Positions 27,043 to 37,636 of a DNA stretch of 64,000 nucleotides are shown in pieces. The position numbers were made by a program, and so were the translations under genes. The notes under the pieces are model-generated. The model was not told the origin of the DNA and did no database searches. It saw only the letters and a program-made list of their open reading frames with translations. Source of the stretch: Kocuria rosea subsp. polaris (GTDB taxonomy: Bacteria > Actinomycetota > Actinomycetes > Actinomycetales > Micrococcaceae); NCBI RefSeq assembly GCF_001483755.1, contig NZ_LQBK01000002.1:257041-321040 (forward strand). Reading direction: 5' to 3'. How positions within the stretch are numbered: the stretch's first letter is position 1; every line of letters starts with the position of its first letter.

Positions 27043-29106
27043 ATGACGAGCCTTCGTGAGCAGGACGCGCCCGTCGGCACGGACACGGCCCGGCGGGTGG
27101 CCCGGTACGCGGGGTTCCGCCCGGAGGTGCAGGGGCTGCGGTTCGTCGCGGTGCTGCTCGTGGTCGTCTACCACGTGTTCCTCGACCGGGTCTCGGGCGG
27201 CGTGGACATCTTCCTGCTGATCTCGGCGTTCTTCCTGACCCTGTCCTTCGTGCGCAAGCTCGAGGCCGGCCGGCCCCTGGCGCTGGGACGGTACTGGCTG
27301 CACGTGTTCAAGCGGCTGCTGCCCCTCGCGGTGCTCACGATCCTCGGCACCCTGCTGCTGGCGTGGTGGTTCTTCCCGGAGGCGCGGATCGACCGCGTGC
27401 GCACGGAGGCGCTGGCCTCCGTGCTCTACGTGGAGAACTGGGCGCTGGCCCTGGCCGAGGTGGACTACTACGCGGTCGACGACTCCACGGCCTCGCCGTT
27501 CCAGCACTTCTGGTCCCTGTCGGTGCAGGGCCAGGTGTTCCTGCTGTGGCCGCTGGTGTTCGGGGCGGCGTGGCTGGTGTGCCGCCGCGGCCGGTGGCGG
27601 CCGGTGCCGGTGCTGGCGGTGGCCTTCGGGCTGATCTTCGCGGCCTCCCTGGCCTGGTCCGTGCACGCGACCGCCACGAACCAGGCCTTCGCCTACTTCG
27701 ACACCCGGGCCCGGCTGTGGGAGTTCGCGCTGGGCTCGCTGCTGGCCCTGGCGGTGCCGTACCTGCACCCGCCGCGGGCCGTGCGGGTGGTGCTGGGCTG
27801 GGCGGGGATGGCCAGCATGGTCTCGGTCGGGATGCTCGTCGACGTGCAGGGCGCGTTCCCGGGGTGGATCGCGCTGTGGCCGCTGCTGTCCGCCGCGGCG
27901 GTGATCGTGGCCGGGCAGTCCGGCTCGCCCCTCGGCCTGGACCGGGTGCTGGCCTCGCGGCCGCTGGTGCGGCTGGGGGACGCCTCCTACGCGCTGTACC
28001 TGGTGCACTGGCCGCTGCTGATCACGTACCTGGTGCTGCGGGACCGGCCGGTGGCCGGTCCGCGCTCCGGGGCGGCGATCATCGTGGTCTCGCTGGTCCT
28101 GGCGGTGCTCGCCACGAAGCTGGTGGAGCGCCCCTTCCAGCGGTGGGCGTGGCCGGAGCGGGACAAGCGGCGGCTGGCGGTGTCGGTGGCGGTGAGCCTG
28201 GCGCTGGTCGTCGTGCCGGTGCTGGCCTGGCAGCAGGCCGACGCCCGCCGGGAGGAGCGGCTGGCGCAGGAGGCCGCCCGCAACAGTCCCGGGGCCGCGG
28301 TGCTGGAGCCGGGCTTCGAGTTCCGCGGGGACCCGGACGCCCCCACCCTGCCGCTGGCCTCCGCCCTGGGCGACGAGTGGGTGGGACTGCCGGAGCCCTG
28401 CTCCGGGGAGTTCGCCCCCGAGCAGGAGGTCCTCGAGCAGTACTGCCGCCAGACCCCGGCCCTGTCCGACCCCTCGCGCACCGTCGCGGTGGTCGGCAAC
28501 TCCCACATGGAGCAGTTCATGGGCGCGCTGATCCCCGTGGCGGAGGAGCACGGCTGGCAGCTCGTCGCCGTGCTGCAGCCGGGCTGCGCCTTCGCGGTGC
28601 GCCCGGAGGGGGACGCCTGCCACGCGGGCAACGACGCGGCGATCGAGTACGTGGAGCGGCTCGCGCCGGACGCGGTCATGACGACCTCGACCTACGCGGC
28701 CCGCATGGACGGTTCCGCCGAGGCCCTGGTCGGCGGGTTCCCCGAGCTGGTCGAGCGGCTGACGGGCCAGGGCATCGACGTCGTCGGCTTCCGGGACAAC
28801 CCCCGGTTCGACTTCAACCCCTACGAGTGCGCCCAGCGCCACGGCCAGGACGCCGACCGCTGCCGCGTGCCCGTCGAGCAGGTGCTGGCCCCCGTCAACC
28901 CGGCCGACGCCCTCGCGGACCGAGCCGGGTTCACCTCCCTCGACCTCACCGACCTCATCTGCCCGGAGGGGCTGTGCCGTCCCGTGGTGGGCAACGCGTA
29001 CGTCTTCTTCGACCCGCATCACCTCACGTGGACCTACGCCCGGACGATGGCGCCGGCCGTGGAGGCGCGGCTGCCCGGCCCGCTGCTCGCCGCGACGTCC
29101 CCCTGA
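27043..29106 (+). CDS. Membrane acyltransferase with C-terminal SGNH domain (OafA/YrhL type), copy 1
   Basis: Probable O-acetyltransferase of cell-surface glycans, 687 residues. The N-terminal acyltransferase-3 domain (about residues 20-395, ten or so helices) begins YAGFRPEVQGLRFVAVLLVVVYHVFL, with the conserved Arg and His of that family. The outer C-terminal SGNH domain (about 420-685) has VVGNSHMEQFMGAL as the nucleophile block and DPHHLTWTYA as the Asp-His block. AGGAGGAG lies just before the ATG. The acceptor (peptidoglycan, teichoic acid, exopolysaccharide) is unknown. The next gene is a close tandem paralogue. Confidence 0.9.
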   Translation: MTSLREQDAPVGTDTARRVARYAGFRPEVQGLRFVAVLLVVVYHVFLDRVSGGVDIFLLISAFFLTLSFVRKLEAGRPLALGRYWLHVFKRLLPLAVLTILGTLLLAWWFFPEARIDRVRTEALASVLYVENWALALAEVDYYAVDDSTASPFQHFWSLSVQGQVFLLWPLVFGAAWLVCRRGRWRPVPVLAVAFGLIFAASLAWSVHATATNQAFAYFDTRARLWEFALGSLLALAVPYLHPPRAVRVVLGWAGMASMVSVGMLVDVQGAFPGWIALWPLLSAAAVIVAGQSGSPLGLDRVLASRPLVRLGDASYALYLVHWPLLITYLVLRDRPVAGPRSGAAIIVVSLVLAVLATKLVERPFQRWAWPERDKRRLAVSVAVSLALVVVPVLAWQQADARREERLAQEAARNSPGAAVLEPGFEFRGDPDAPTLPLASALGDEWVGLPEPCSGEFAPEQEVLEQYCRQTPALSDPSRTVAVVGNSHMEQFMGALIPVAEEHGWQLVAVLQPGCAFAVRPEGDACHAGNDAAIEYVERLAPDAVMTTSTYAARMDGSAEALVGGFPELVERLTGQGIDVVGFRDNPRFDFNPYECAQRHGQDADRCRVPVEQVLAPVNPADALADRAGFTSLDLTDLICPEGLCRPVVGNAYVFFDPHHLTWTYARTMAPAVEARLPGPLLAATSP

Positions 29107-29183
29107 GCGCGGCCCGCGCCCCGCGCCCGACCCCGGGGACAGCACCCCGGCGTGCGTGCACCGGCCCGGCACCGGCCGTGCGA

Positions 29184-29189
29184 TAGGGT
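29184..29189 (+). promoter_or_regulatory. Candidate -10 element of the second acyltransferase gene
   Basis: TAGGGT in the 202-bp gap, 120 bases before the GTG start. The leader it implies contains the C-rich tract at 29203-29264. Confidence 0.4.
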
Positions 29190-29202
29190 CACGACGGGCG
29201 CC

Positions 29203-29264
29203 CCCCGCCTGCCCCCCTGCTCTTCCCCCCCCCGCTCGTCCTCCCCCGTTCCCCCCCTCCCCGG
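29203..29264 (+). repeat. Pyrimidine tract with long C runs upstream of the second acyltransferase
   Basis: About 62 bases that are nearly all C and T, including a run of nine C (29225-29233) and one of seven C near 29252-29258. Homopolymer runs of this length are unusual in this window and are prone to slippage. It lies between the candidate -10 and the ribosome-binding site; if translation began at an upstream GTG it would be coding. Confidence 0.75.
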
Positions 29265-29308
29265 TGCCGCCCGCGGCCGCGCCGGGGCCGCCCCCTGGAG
29301 GTGCCCCC

Positions 29309-31408
29309 GTGGCCACCGTGCACGCCACCGCCCCGCAGCCGTCCACCGGGACCGCCGAGAGCCCGGACGCGGCGCGGCGCGGCGCCGGCCGGTACTCGGG
29401 GTTCCGCCCCGAGGTGCAGGGCCTGCGCGCGGTCGCGGTGCTGCTCGTGGTCGTCTACCACGTGTTCCTCGGCCGGGTCTCCGGGGGCGTGGACGTCTTC
29501 CTGCTGATCTCGGCGTTCTTCCTGACCCTGTCCTTCGTGCGCAAGCTCGAGGCCGGCCGGCCCCTGGCGCTGGGACGGTACTGGCTGCACGTGTTCAAGC
29601 GGCTGCTGCCCCTGGCGGTGCTCACCATCCTGGCCACCCTGGTCCTCGTGGAGCTGTTCTACCCGGCCTACGACGCCGGGCGGTGGCGGGACGAGGCGCT
29701 CGCCTCGGTGTTCTACGCGGAGAACTGGGCGCTGGCGCTGAGCGCGGTGGACTACTACGCGGCCGACCACTCGACGGCCTCCCCGTTCCAGCACTTCTGG
29801 TCCCTGTCGGTGCAGGGCCAGGTGTTCCTGCTGTGGCCGCTGGTCTTCGCCGCGGCGTGGCTGGTCTCCCGGCGGAGCCGGTGGCGGCCGGTGCCGGTGC
29901 TGGCGGTGGCCTTCGGGCTGATCCTCGCGGCCTCCCTGGCCTGGTCCGTGCACGCCACCGCCACGCAGCAGGAGTTCGCCTACTTCGACACCCGCACCCG
30001 GCTGTGGGAGTTCGCCCTCGGCTCGCTGCTGGCGCTGGCCGTGCCCCACCTGCGGCCCGGGCGCCGGCTGCGCGTGGTGCTCGGCTGGGCCGGGATGGTG
30101 AGCATGGTCTCGGTGGGCGTGCTGGTCGACGTGCAGGGCGCGTTCCCCGGGTGGATCGCGCTGTGGCCGCTGCTCTCCGCGGCGGCGGTGATCGTGGCCG
30201 GGCAGTCCGGATCGCGCTTCGGCCTGGACCGGCTCCTCGCCTCCCGCCCCCTGGTGCGGCTCGGCGACTCCGCCTACGCGCTGTACCTGATCCACTGGCC
30301 GGTGCTGATCACCTACCTCGTGCTCCGGGACCGGCCCATGGCCGGGCCCCGGTCGGGGGTGGCGATCGTGCTGGTCTGCCTGGTGCTGGCGGTGCTGGCC
30401 ACCCGGCTGGTCGAGGACCCGCTCAAGCGCTGGTCCTGGCCCGAGCGGAGCCGGCTGCGGCTGGCCGCCGTGATCGTGGTGTGCCTCGCCGCGGTCGCGG
30501 TGCCCGTGACCGCGGACCGCGTGGCCGAGGACCGGCGGGCCCTCGAGATCGCCGCGTCCGCCGACCGCAACAACCCCGGGGCGGCCGCCCTGCTGCCCGG
30601 CTTCCGCCACCAGGGCGACCCGGCCGCCGCGACCATCCCCGTGATCACCGGGGAGCCGTACGCGAAGCCGGGGCTCGGCGAGCCCTGTCCGCCCGCCGCG
30701 GGGGTCGGCGAACGCTTCCGGCGGTGGTGCTTCGACACCGTCCCGAACCCCGACCCCTCCGCCACGATGCTGGTGATCGGCAACAGCCACGTGCACCAGT
30801 GGATCCCGGCCGTCGAGCACCTGGCACAGCGCAACGACTGGCGCGTGGTCACCTACATCCGCGGCAACTGCCTGTACGGGCTGCCCGAGGAGCAGGTCGC
30901 CGACCACGAGCCGTGCGCCCGCTGGCTCGAGGGCACCGACCCCGTGGTGGAGGCCGTGGACCCGGACCTGGTGCTCGTCCAGGGCACCCGCAGCACGGAC
31001 GAGAACGAGGAGCAGTTCACCCCCGGGATGGAGCAGCGCATCCGCGGGCTGGCGCAGCGCGGCATCCAGGTCGTCGCGCTGCGGGACAACCCCCGGTTCG
31101 ACTTCGTCCCCGCGCGCTGCGCCGCGGAGCACGGGGCCGACGCCCCCGAGTGCACCGCCTCCCACACGATCCTGGGCCCGGACAGCCCGCTGGCCCCGGT
31201 GGCCGAGCTGCCGCGGGTCTCCCTGGTCGACCTCGGGGACCTCATCTGCCCGGACGGCACCTGCACCCCCGTCGTCGGCAACGTCTTCACCTACTGGGAC
31301 AACAACCACCTCACCGTCGAGTACGTGCGGACGCTGGCCCCCATGTTCGCGGAGCGGGTCGAGGCGGCGCTGCACGCGGACCGGGCCGGGTTCCCCGCCG
31401 GGCCGTGA
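29309..31408 (+). CDS. Membrane acyltransferase with C-terminal SGNH domain (OafA/YrhL type), copy 2
   Basis: Tandem paralogue of the preceding gene, 699 residues, with the same order: acyltransferase-3 membrane domain from YSGFRPEVQGLRAVAVLLVVVYHVFL to about residue 400, then an SGNH domain with VIGNSHVHQWIPAV and DNNHLTVEYV. The membrane halves are very similar, and 116 bp (27211-27326 and 29498-29613) are identical. The SGNH halves share only scattered blocks such as RDNPRFDF, so the two likely differ in acceptor. The GTG at 29309 follows GGAGG by seven bases; the open frame extends upstream through a proline-rich, C-tract-encoded stretch that I consider untranslated. Confidence 0.88.
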   Translation: MATVHATAPQPSTGTAESPDAARRGAGRYSGFRPEVQGLRAVAVLLVVVYHVFLGRVSGGVDVFLLISAFFLTLSFVRKLEAGRPLALGRYWLHVFKRLLPLAVLTILATLVLVELFYPAYDAGRWRDEALASVFYAENWALALSAVDYYAADHSTASPFQHFWSLSVQGQVFLLWPLVFAAAWLVSRRSRWRPVPVLAVAFGLILAASLAWSVHATATQQEFAYFDTRTRLWEFALGSLLALAVPHLRPGRRLRVVLGWAGMVSMVSVGVLVDVQGAFPGWIALWPLLSAAAVIVAGQSGSRFGLDRLLASRPLVRLGDSAYALYLIHWPVLITYLVLRDRPMAGPRSGVAIVLVCLVLAVLATRLVEDPLKRWSWPERSRLRLAAVIVVCLAAVAVPVTADRVAEDRRALEIAASADRNNPGAAALLPGFRHQGDPAAATIPVITGEPYAKPGLGEPCPPAAGVGERFRRWCFDTVPNPDPSATMLVIGNSHVHQWIPAVEHLAQRNDWRVVTYIRGNCLYGLPEEQVADHEPCARWLEGTDPVVEAVDPDLVLVQGTRSTDENEEQFTPGMEQRIRGLAQRGIQVVALRDNPRFDFVPARCAAEHGADAPECTASHTILGPDSPLAPVAELPRVSLVDLGDLICPDGTCTPVVGNVFTYWDNNHLTVEYVRTLAPMFAERVEAALHADRAGFPAGP

Positions 31409-33013
<1,605 letters not shown>

Positions 33014-33047
33014 GCGAGCGTCCGCTGCACCGTTCGGAAAGGACACC

Positions 33048-34169
33048 ATGAGCTACGACATCGAGATCGGCCGCTCCAAACGCGCCCGCCGCACCTTCTC
33101 CCTGGACGAGATCGCCCTCGTCCCGTCGCGCCGCACGCGCGACCCCCGGGACGTGTCCACGGACTGGCAGATCGACGCCTACCGGTTCTCCATCCCGTTC
33201 CTGGGCGCCCCGATGGACTCGGCGACGTCCCCGGAGACGGCCATCGCCCTCGGCCGGGCCGGGGGACTGGGGGTGCTGGACCTCGAGGGGCTGTGGACCC
33301 GCTACGAGGACCCGCAGCCGGTGCTCGACGAGATCGCGGAGCTCTCCGGGGAGGACGCCCCGGCGTCCACGCGCCGGATGCAGGAGCTCTACGAGGCCCC
33401 CGTGCAGCCGGAGCTGATCACGGCCCGGCTCGCGCAGATCCGGGAGTCGGGGGTCATCGTCGCGGGGTCCCTGACGCCGCAGCGCACGGTGGAGCACTAC
33501 CGCACCGTCCTGGACGCCGGCGTGGACGTCTTCGTGATCCGCGGCACCACGGTGTCTGCGGAGCACGTCTCCCGCAACCAGGAGCCGCTGGACCTCAAGA
33601 AGTTCATCTACGACCTCGACGTCCCGGTCATCGTGGGCGGCGCCGCCGGCTACACGCCCGCGCTGCACCTCATGCGCACGGGCGCGGCCGGCGTGCTCGT
33701 GGGCTTCGGCGGCGGCGCGTCCATGCGCATCCAGAACACCCTGGGCATCCACGCGGCCATGGCCACGGCGATCTCCGACGTCGCGGCGGCCCGCCGCGAC
33801 TACCTCGACGAGTCCGGCGGGCGCTACGTCCACGTCATCGCCGACGGCGGGGTGGGGGTCTCCGGGGACATCGTCAAGGCGCTCGCCATGGGCGCGGACG
33901 CCGTGATGCTCGGCACCGCGCTGGCCCGCACCGAGGAGGCGCCCGGCCAGGGCTGGCACTGGGGCGCGGAGGCCCACCACGGGCAGCTGCCGCGCGGGCT
34001 GCGCACCCGCGTGGGCACCGTGGGGCCCCTGCAGGAGGTCCTCTTCGGGCCGTCCCGCCACGTGGACGGCACCTCCAACCTCGTGGGCGCCCTGCGCCGC
34101 TCGATGGCCACCACCGGGTACCTGGAGCTCAAGGAGTTCCAGCGCGCCGAGGTCGTCATCCGCGGCTGA
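33048..34169 (+). CDS. guaB3: GuaB3 family IMP dehydrogenase-related protein
   Basis: A 373-residue TIM-barrel relative of IMPDH without CBS domains, found next to guaB in most Actinobacteria. It opens YDIEIGRSKRARRTFSLDEIALVPSRRTRDP and keeps VHVIADGGVGVSGDIVKALAMGADAVMLG. The loop that holds the catalytic Cys in IMPDH reads VLVGFGGGASMRIQNTLGI here, with no cysteine, so classical IMP oxidation by a thioimidate is unlikely in this protein. Its role is unsettled; a structural or regulatory partner of GuaB, or a different substrate, is possible. ATG follows GGAAAGGA. Confidence 0.9.
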   Translation: MSYDIEIGRSKRARRTFSLDEIALVPSRRTRDPRDVSTDWQIDAYRFSIPFLGAPMDSATSPETAIALGRAGGLGVLDLEGLWTRYEDPQPVLDEIAELSGEDAPASTRRMQELYEAPVQPELITARLAQIRESGVIVAGSLTPQRTVEHYRTVLDAGVDVFVIRGTTVSAEHVSRNQEPLDLKKFIYDLDVPVIVGGAAGYTPALHLMRTGAAGVLVGFGGGASMRIQNTLGIHAAMATAISDVAAARRDYLDESGGRYVHVIADGGVGVSGDIVKALAMGADAVMLGTALARTEEAPGQGWHWGAEAHHGQLPRGLRTRVGTVGPLQEVLFGPSRHVDGTSNLVGALRRSMATTGYLELKEFQRAEVVIRG

Positions 34170-34255
34170 CCCGCGCCCCGCCGGCGGGCCCGTGCCCCGT
34201 CCCGCCGGCGGGGCACGGGCCCGCGCGCAACTGGCGAACGCCCAGGAACGCGCAC

Positions 34256-34261
34256 TAGCCT
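34256..34261 (+). promoter_or_regulatory. -10 hexamer of a leaderless SURF1 transcript
   Basis: TAGCCT, six bases, then the GTG start of the SURF1 gene. Confidence 0.6.
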
Positions 34262-34267
34262 TGACGG

Positions 34268-35284
34268 GTGCTCACGACCGTCCTGCGCCCCCGTTCGATC
34301 CTCGCCCTGATCGTGAGCCTCGGGCTGGCCGTGGGGTTCGTGCTGCTGAGCCAGTGGCAGCTGGAGTCCAGCGAGCAGTCCCGCACGGTCGCGGACCCCG
34401 CCAAGGACGTGGCCGTCCCGCTCGCCGAGGCCGCCGAGGCCGGCGCCCCCGTCACCGCCGCGCAGGCCGACCAGCTCGTCACCGTCACCGGCGAGTACCG
34501 GGACGGGTCCACCGTCCTGGTCCCGGGGCGCCTGCAGGACGGCGCGGAGGGCTGGTGGGCGGTCAGCGCCCTCACCGTCCCGGGCAGCGAGGACCTGTGG
34601 CCGGACGCCGGCGGCGAGCTGACCCTCGCGGTGGCCCGCGGCTGGAGCGCCGACCCCGCCGCGGTGCCGGAGGAGCCGGAGGGCGCCGTCGACGTCGTCG
34701 GCCGGTACCTGCCCGCGGAGGGCCCGGTGCCCGGCGACGAGCTGCCCGAGGGGCAGGTGCGCACGGTGTCCCCGGCCCAGCTGAGCAACCTCTGGGACGT
34801 CCCGCTGTGGTCCGGGTACGTGGCCGCCTTCGCCGAGACCCCCGCCACCGCGCCGCCGCCGCTCACCGCGGACGGGACCCTCGCCCCGGACGCCGCCCTG
34901 CTGAGCCCGGAGCTGTCCCGGCTCGACATCGACCAGCAGCCCACGGACGAGTCCGTGAACCTGCTCAACGTCTTCTACGCGGTCGAGTGGGTGGTCTTCG
35001 CCGGGTTCGCCCTCTACATCTGGTGGCGGTTCGTGCGCGACGAGTGGCAGCGCGAGCAGCACCCGGAGGAGTACTTCTACTTCGAGGGCGGGGCCTCCCG
35101 CGGCGGCCGCCCCGGCGACCACCACGAGAGCGGCTACTACTACGACGAGGCCAGCGGACGCTACTACTACTACGACCCCGAGGCGGGGGAGTACTACTGG
35201 TTCGACGACCAGCCCGGCGACCGGGCGCGCGAGCCCAGGACCCACGACAGGACCCAGGACAGGACCGGAGCCCACCATGACTGA
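34268..35284 (+). CDS. SURF1 family cytochrome oxidase assembly protein with Tyr-rich tail
   Basis: Membrane protein that helps haem a insertion into cytochrome c oxidase in known members. The 338-residue protein has a first helix PRSILALIVSLGLAVGFVLLSQWQL and a second near residue 240 (NVFYAVEWVVFAGFALYIWWRF). The large extracytoplasmic domain between them has VTVTGEYRDGSTVLVPGR, the SURF1 strand. Beyond the usual end lies a cytoplasmic tail of about 75 residues with dense Tyr clusters (EEYFYFEGG, SGYYYDEASGRYYYYD, EAGEYYWFDD). It overlaps the DUF3817 gene by eight bases. Confidence 0.85.
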   Translation: MLTTVLRPRSILALIVSLGLAVGFVLLSQWQLESSEQSRTVADPAKDVAVPLAEAAEAGAPVTAAQADQLVTVTGEYRDGSTVLVPGRLQDGAEGWWAVSALTVPGSEDLWPDAGGELTLAVARGWSADPAAVPEEPEGAVDVVGRYLPAEGPVPGDELPEGQVRTVSPAQLSNLWDVPLWSGYVAAFAETPATAPPPLTADGTLAPDAALLSPELSRLDIDQQPTDESVNLLNVFYAVEWVVFAGFALYIWWRFVRDEWQREQHPEEYFYFEGGASRGGRPGDHHESGYYYDEASGRYYYYDPEAGEYYWFDDQPGDRAREPRTHDRTQDRTGAHHD

Positions 35285-35873
35285 ACCCACGCAGCCGACC
35301 CCCTCGCCGGCACCCGTGCCGAAGGAGCGCACCGACGGGGTGCGCGTCCCCCTGCCCCCGGACGCCCGCCCCTCGGAGGCGGCGTCCCCGGGCCGGGTCC
35401 CGCGCCGGGCGGCCGCCCTGCAGCCGCGCCGCCGCTTCGGGGGCACCGAGGCCCAGATCCGCGGCGCCCTGAGCTTCTACATGGTCTGCGCCTGGATCTC
35501 CGGGACCTTCCTGCTGCTGCTCGTGGCCGAGATGATCACCCGCTACGGACTGGGCTACGACCTGATCGCGGGCGGCACCGACCGGGCCACGGGACAGACC
35601 GTGGCCCTCGGCTGGCAGGACCTCGAGCTCGAGAACCTCGCGGGCGGGGTCAACATCTCCACGTGGATCCTCATCGTCCACGGCTGGTTCTACGTGGTCT
35701 ACCTCATCTCCTGCTTCCGGATCTGGACGCTCATGCGCTGGCCCTTCCCGCAGCTCGTGGTCATGGCGCTGGGCGGCGTGGTGCCGTTCCTCTCCTTCGT
35801 GGTGGAGCGCAAGATCCACGCCTCCACCACCGCGGAGCTGCGCGCCCACCCGAAGGCCGCGAAGCGGTACTGA
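35277..35873 (+). CDS. DUF3817 membrane protein
   Basis: Protein of unknown function, 198 residues. A Pro-rich cytoplasmic N-terminus of about 60 residues precedes three or four helices: [49 protein letters not shown] and [21 protein letters not shown]. The last motif, [12 protein letters not shown], is typical of DUF3817. The ATG overlaps the SURF1 stop by eight bases; the SURF1-DUF3817-guaA order recurs in Micrococcaceae, which suggests a link with respiratory chain assembly but proves nothing. Confidence 0.85.
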   Translation: MTEPTQPTPSPAPVPKERTDGVRVPLPPDARPSEAASPGRVPRRAAALQPRRRFGGTEAQIRGALSFYMVCAWISGTFLLLLVAEMITRYGLGYDLIAGGTDRATGQTVALGWQDLELENLAGGVNISTWILIVHGWFYVVYLISCFRIWTLMRWPFPQLVVMALGGVVPFLSFVVERKIHASTTAELRAHPKAAKRY

Positions 35874-35892
35874 GCCGGTCCCGCGCCTGGCC

Positions 35893-35898
35893 TAGGAT
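35893..35898 (+). promoter_or_regulatory. -10 hexamer of a leaderless guaA transcript
   Basis: TAGGAT, seven bases, then the GTG at 35906. The nearby in-frame ATG at 35897 lies within the hexamer and so cannot be the start of this transcript. Confidence 0.6.
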
Positions 35899-35905
35899 GG
35901 AGGGC

Positions 35906-37504
35906 GTGACCGAAACAGCTGAGACCCGCACCGATCTGGAGCAGCGCCCGGTCCTGGTGGTCGACTACGGCGCGCAGTACGCGCAGCTGATCGCCCGCCG
36001 GGTCCGCGAGGCCAGTGTCTATTCCGAGATCGTCCCCCACACCTGGTCGACCGAGCAGATCCTCGCCAAGAACCCCGCGGCGATCATCCTCTCGGGCGGC
36101 CCCTCCTCCGTCTACGCCGAGGACGCGCCGCAGCAGGACGCGGCGCTCTTCGAGGCCGGGGTGCCCGTCCTGGGCATCTGCTACGGCTTCCAGGCCATGG
36201 CGCAGGCCCTCGGGGGGACCGTCGCCCACACCGGCGCCCGGGAGTACGGGGCGACCACCGCCACCGCCGTGGGCGGGCCCACCGCCTCCATCCTGGAGGG
36301 CTCGCCGGGCACCCAGACCGTGTGGATGAGCCACGGCGACTCGGTCGTCGAGGCCCCCGCCGGCTTCGAGGTCCTCGCCTCCACGGAGACCACCCCCGTG
36401 GCCGCCTTCGCCGACGACGCCCGCCGGCTCTACGGCGTGCAGTGGCACCCGGAGGTCAAGCACTCCGTGCACGGGCAGCAGGTGCTCGAGCACTTCCTGT
36501 TCGACGGCGCGCAGGTCGAGCCCACCTGGTCGACCGGCAACATCATCGAGGAGCACGTCCAGCGGATCCGGGAGCAGGTCGGCACCGCGTCCGTGATCTG
36601 CGGGCTCTCCGGCGGCGTGGACTCCGCCGTGGCCGCCGCCCTGGTCCAGCGGGCCGTGGGCGACCAGCTCACGTGCGTGTTCGTGGACCACGGGCTGCTG
36701 CGCGAGGGCGAGGCCGAGCAGGTCGAGAAGGACTTCGTCGCGGCGACCGGCGTCAACCTCCACGTCGCCGAGGAGAAGGAGCGCTTCCTCACCGCGCTCG
36801 CCGGCGTCACCGACCCCGAGCAGAAGCGCAAGGTCATCGGCCGGGAGTTCATCCGCTCCTTCGAGGCCGCCGCCGAGGAGGTCGCCCGGAACGCCGCCCA
36901 GGACGGCGAGCCCGTGCGCTTCCTCGTCCAGGGCACCCTCTACCCCGACGTCGTGGAGTCCGGCGGCGGGGAGGGCGCCGCCAACATCAAGAGCCACCAC
37001 AACGTGGGCGGGCTGCCCGAGGACCTGCAGTTCGAGCTGGTCGAGCCGCTGCGCACGCTGTTCAAGGACGAGGTCCGCGCCGTGGGCCGCGAGCTGGGCC
37101 TGCCCCACGAGATCGTCGGCCGCCAGCCGTTCCCCGGCCCCGGGCTCGGCATCCGCATCATCGGGGAGGTCAGCGAGACGAACCTCGCGATCCTGCGCCG
37201 GGCGGACGCGATCGCCCGCGAGGAGCTGACCCGCGCCGGGCTCGACGACGAGGTGTGGCAGATGCCGGTCGTGCTCCTGGCGGACGTGCGCTCGGTGGGC
37301 GTGCAGGGCGACGGCCGCACGTACGGGCACCCGATCGTGCTGCGCCCCGTCTCGAGCGAGGACGCGATGACCGCCGACTGGTCCCGCCTGCCCTACGACC
37401 TGCTGGCCCGTGTCTCCAACCGCATCACCAACGAGGTCGAAGAGGTCAACCGGGTGGTCCTGGACGTCACGTCCAAGCCCCCCGGAACCATCGAGTGGGA
37501 GTAG
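35906..37504 (+). CDS. guaA: GMP synthase (glutamine-hydrolysing)
   Basis: Converts XMP to GMP using glutamine and ATP. The 532-residue protein has an N-terminal class I glutamine amidotransferase (nucleophile Cys about 92 in [11 protein letters not shown], with [11 protein letters not shown] supplying the His-Glu pair). The ATP-pyrophosphatase domain has the PP-loop [14 protein letters not shown] near residue 233, and the C-terminal dimer domain ends in the standard PPGTIEWE. The GTG at 35906 is chosen because of the hexamer placement. Two hairpins follow the gene. Confidence 0.97.
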   Translation: MTETAETRTDLEQRPVLVVDYGAQYAQLIARRVREASVYSEIVPHTWSTEQILAKNPAAIILSGGPSSVYAEDAPQQDAALFEAGVPVLGICYGFQAMAQALGGTVAHTGAREYGATTATAVGGPTASILEGSPGTQTVWMSHGDSVVEAPAGFEVLASTETTPVAAFADDARRLYGVQWHPEVKHSVHGQQVLEHFLFDGAQVEPTWSTGNIIEEHVQRIREQVGTASVICGLSGGVDSAVAAALVQRAVGDQLTCVFVDHGLLREGEAEQVEKDFVAATGVNLHVAEEKERFLTALAGVTDPEQKRKVIGREFIRSFEAAAEEVARNAAQDGEPVRFLVQGTLYPDVVESGGGEGAANIKSHHNVGGLPEDLQFELVEPLRTLFKDEVRAVGRELGLPHEIVGRQPFPGPGLGIRIIGEVSETNLAILRRADAIAREELTRAGLDDEVWQMPVVLLADVRSVGVQGDGRTYGHPIVLRPVSSEDAMTADWSRLPYDLLARVSNRITNEVEEVNRVVLDVTSKPPGTIEWE

Positions 37505-37509
37505 GCCCG

Positions 37510-37588
37510 GGGGCGGGCCCGAGGCCCGCCCCGCACGGGCGCAGCACGAGCAGCCGGGGTCGAGCGGTCCGCACGGACCGCTCGACCC
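37510..37588 (+). terminator. Tandem terminator hairpins after guaA
   Basis: First hairpin: 10-bp stem 37510-37519 with 37523-37532, 3-base loop. Second: perfect 14-bp stem 37557-37570 with 37575-37588, 4-base loop. Together they close the purine gene run and separate it from the next gene. Confidence 0.75.
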
Positions 37589-37636
37589 GTCCGTGAGCGG
37601 TGCCCGGCCCGCGGGCCGTGGCGCAGGAGGAGAACC

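Noticed and set aside
29156..29308. N-terminal extension of the second acyltransferase through the C tract
   Set aside because: The extension is a Pro/Ala string with no similarity to copy 1, and GGAGG is well placed for the GTG at 29309. Kept only as an alternative in the slippage finding.
27211..29613. Assembly duplication of one acyltransferase gene
   Set aside because: The copies differ at many positions, have different flanks, starts and C-terminal domains, so both are real genes.
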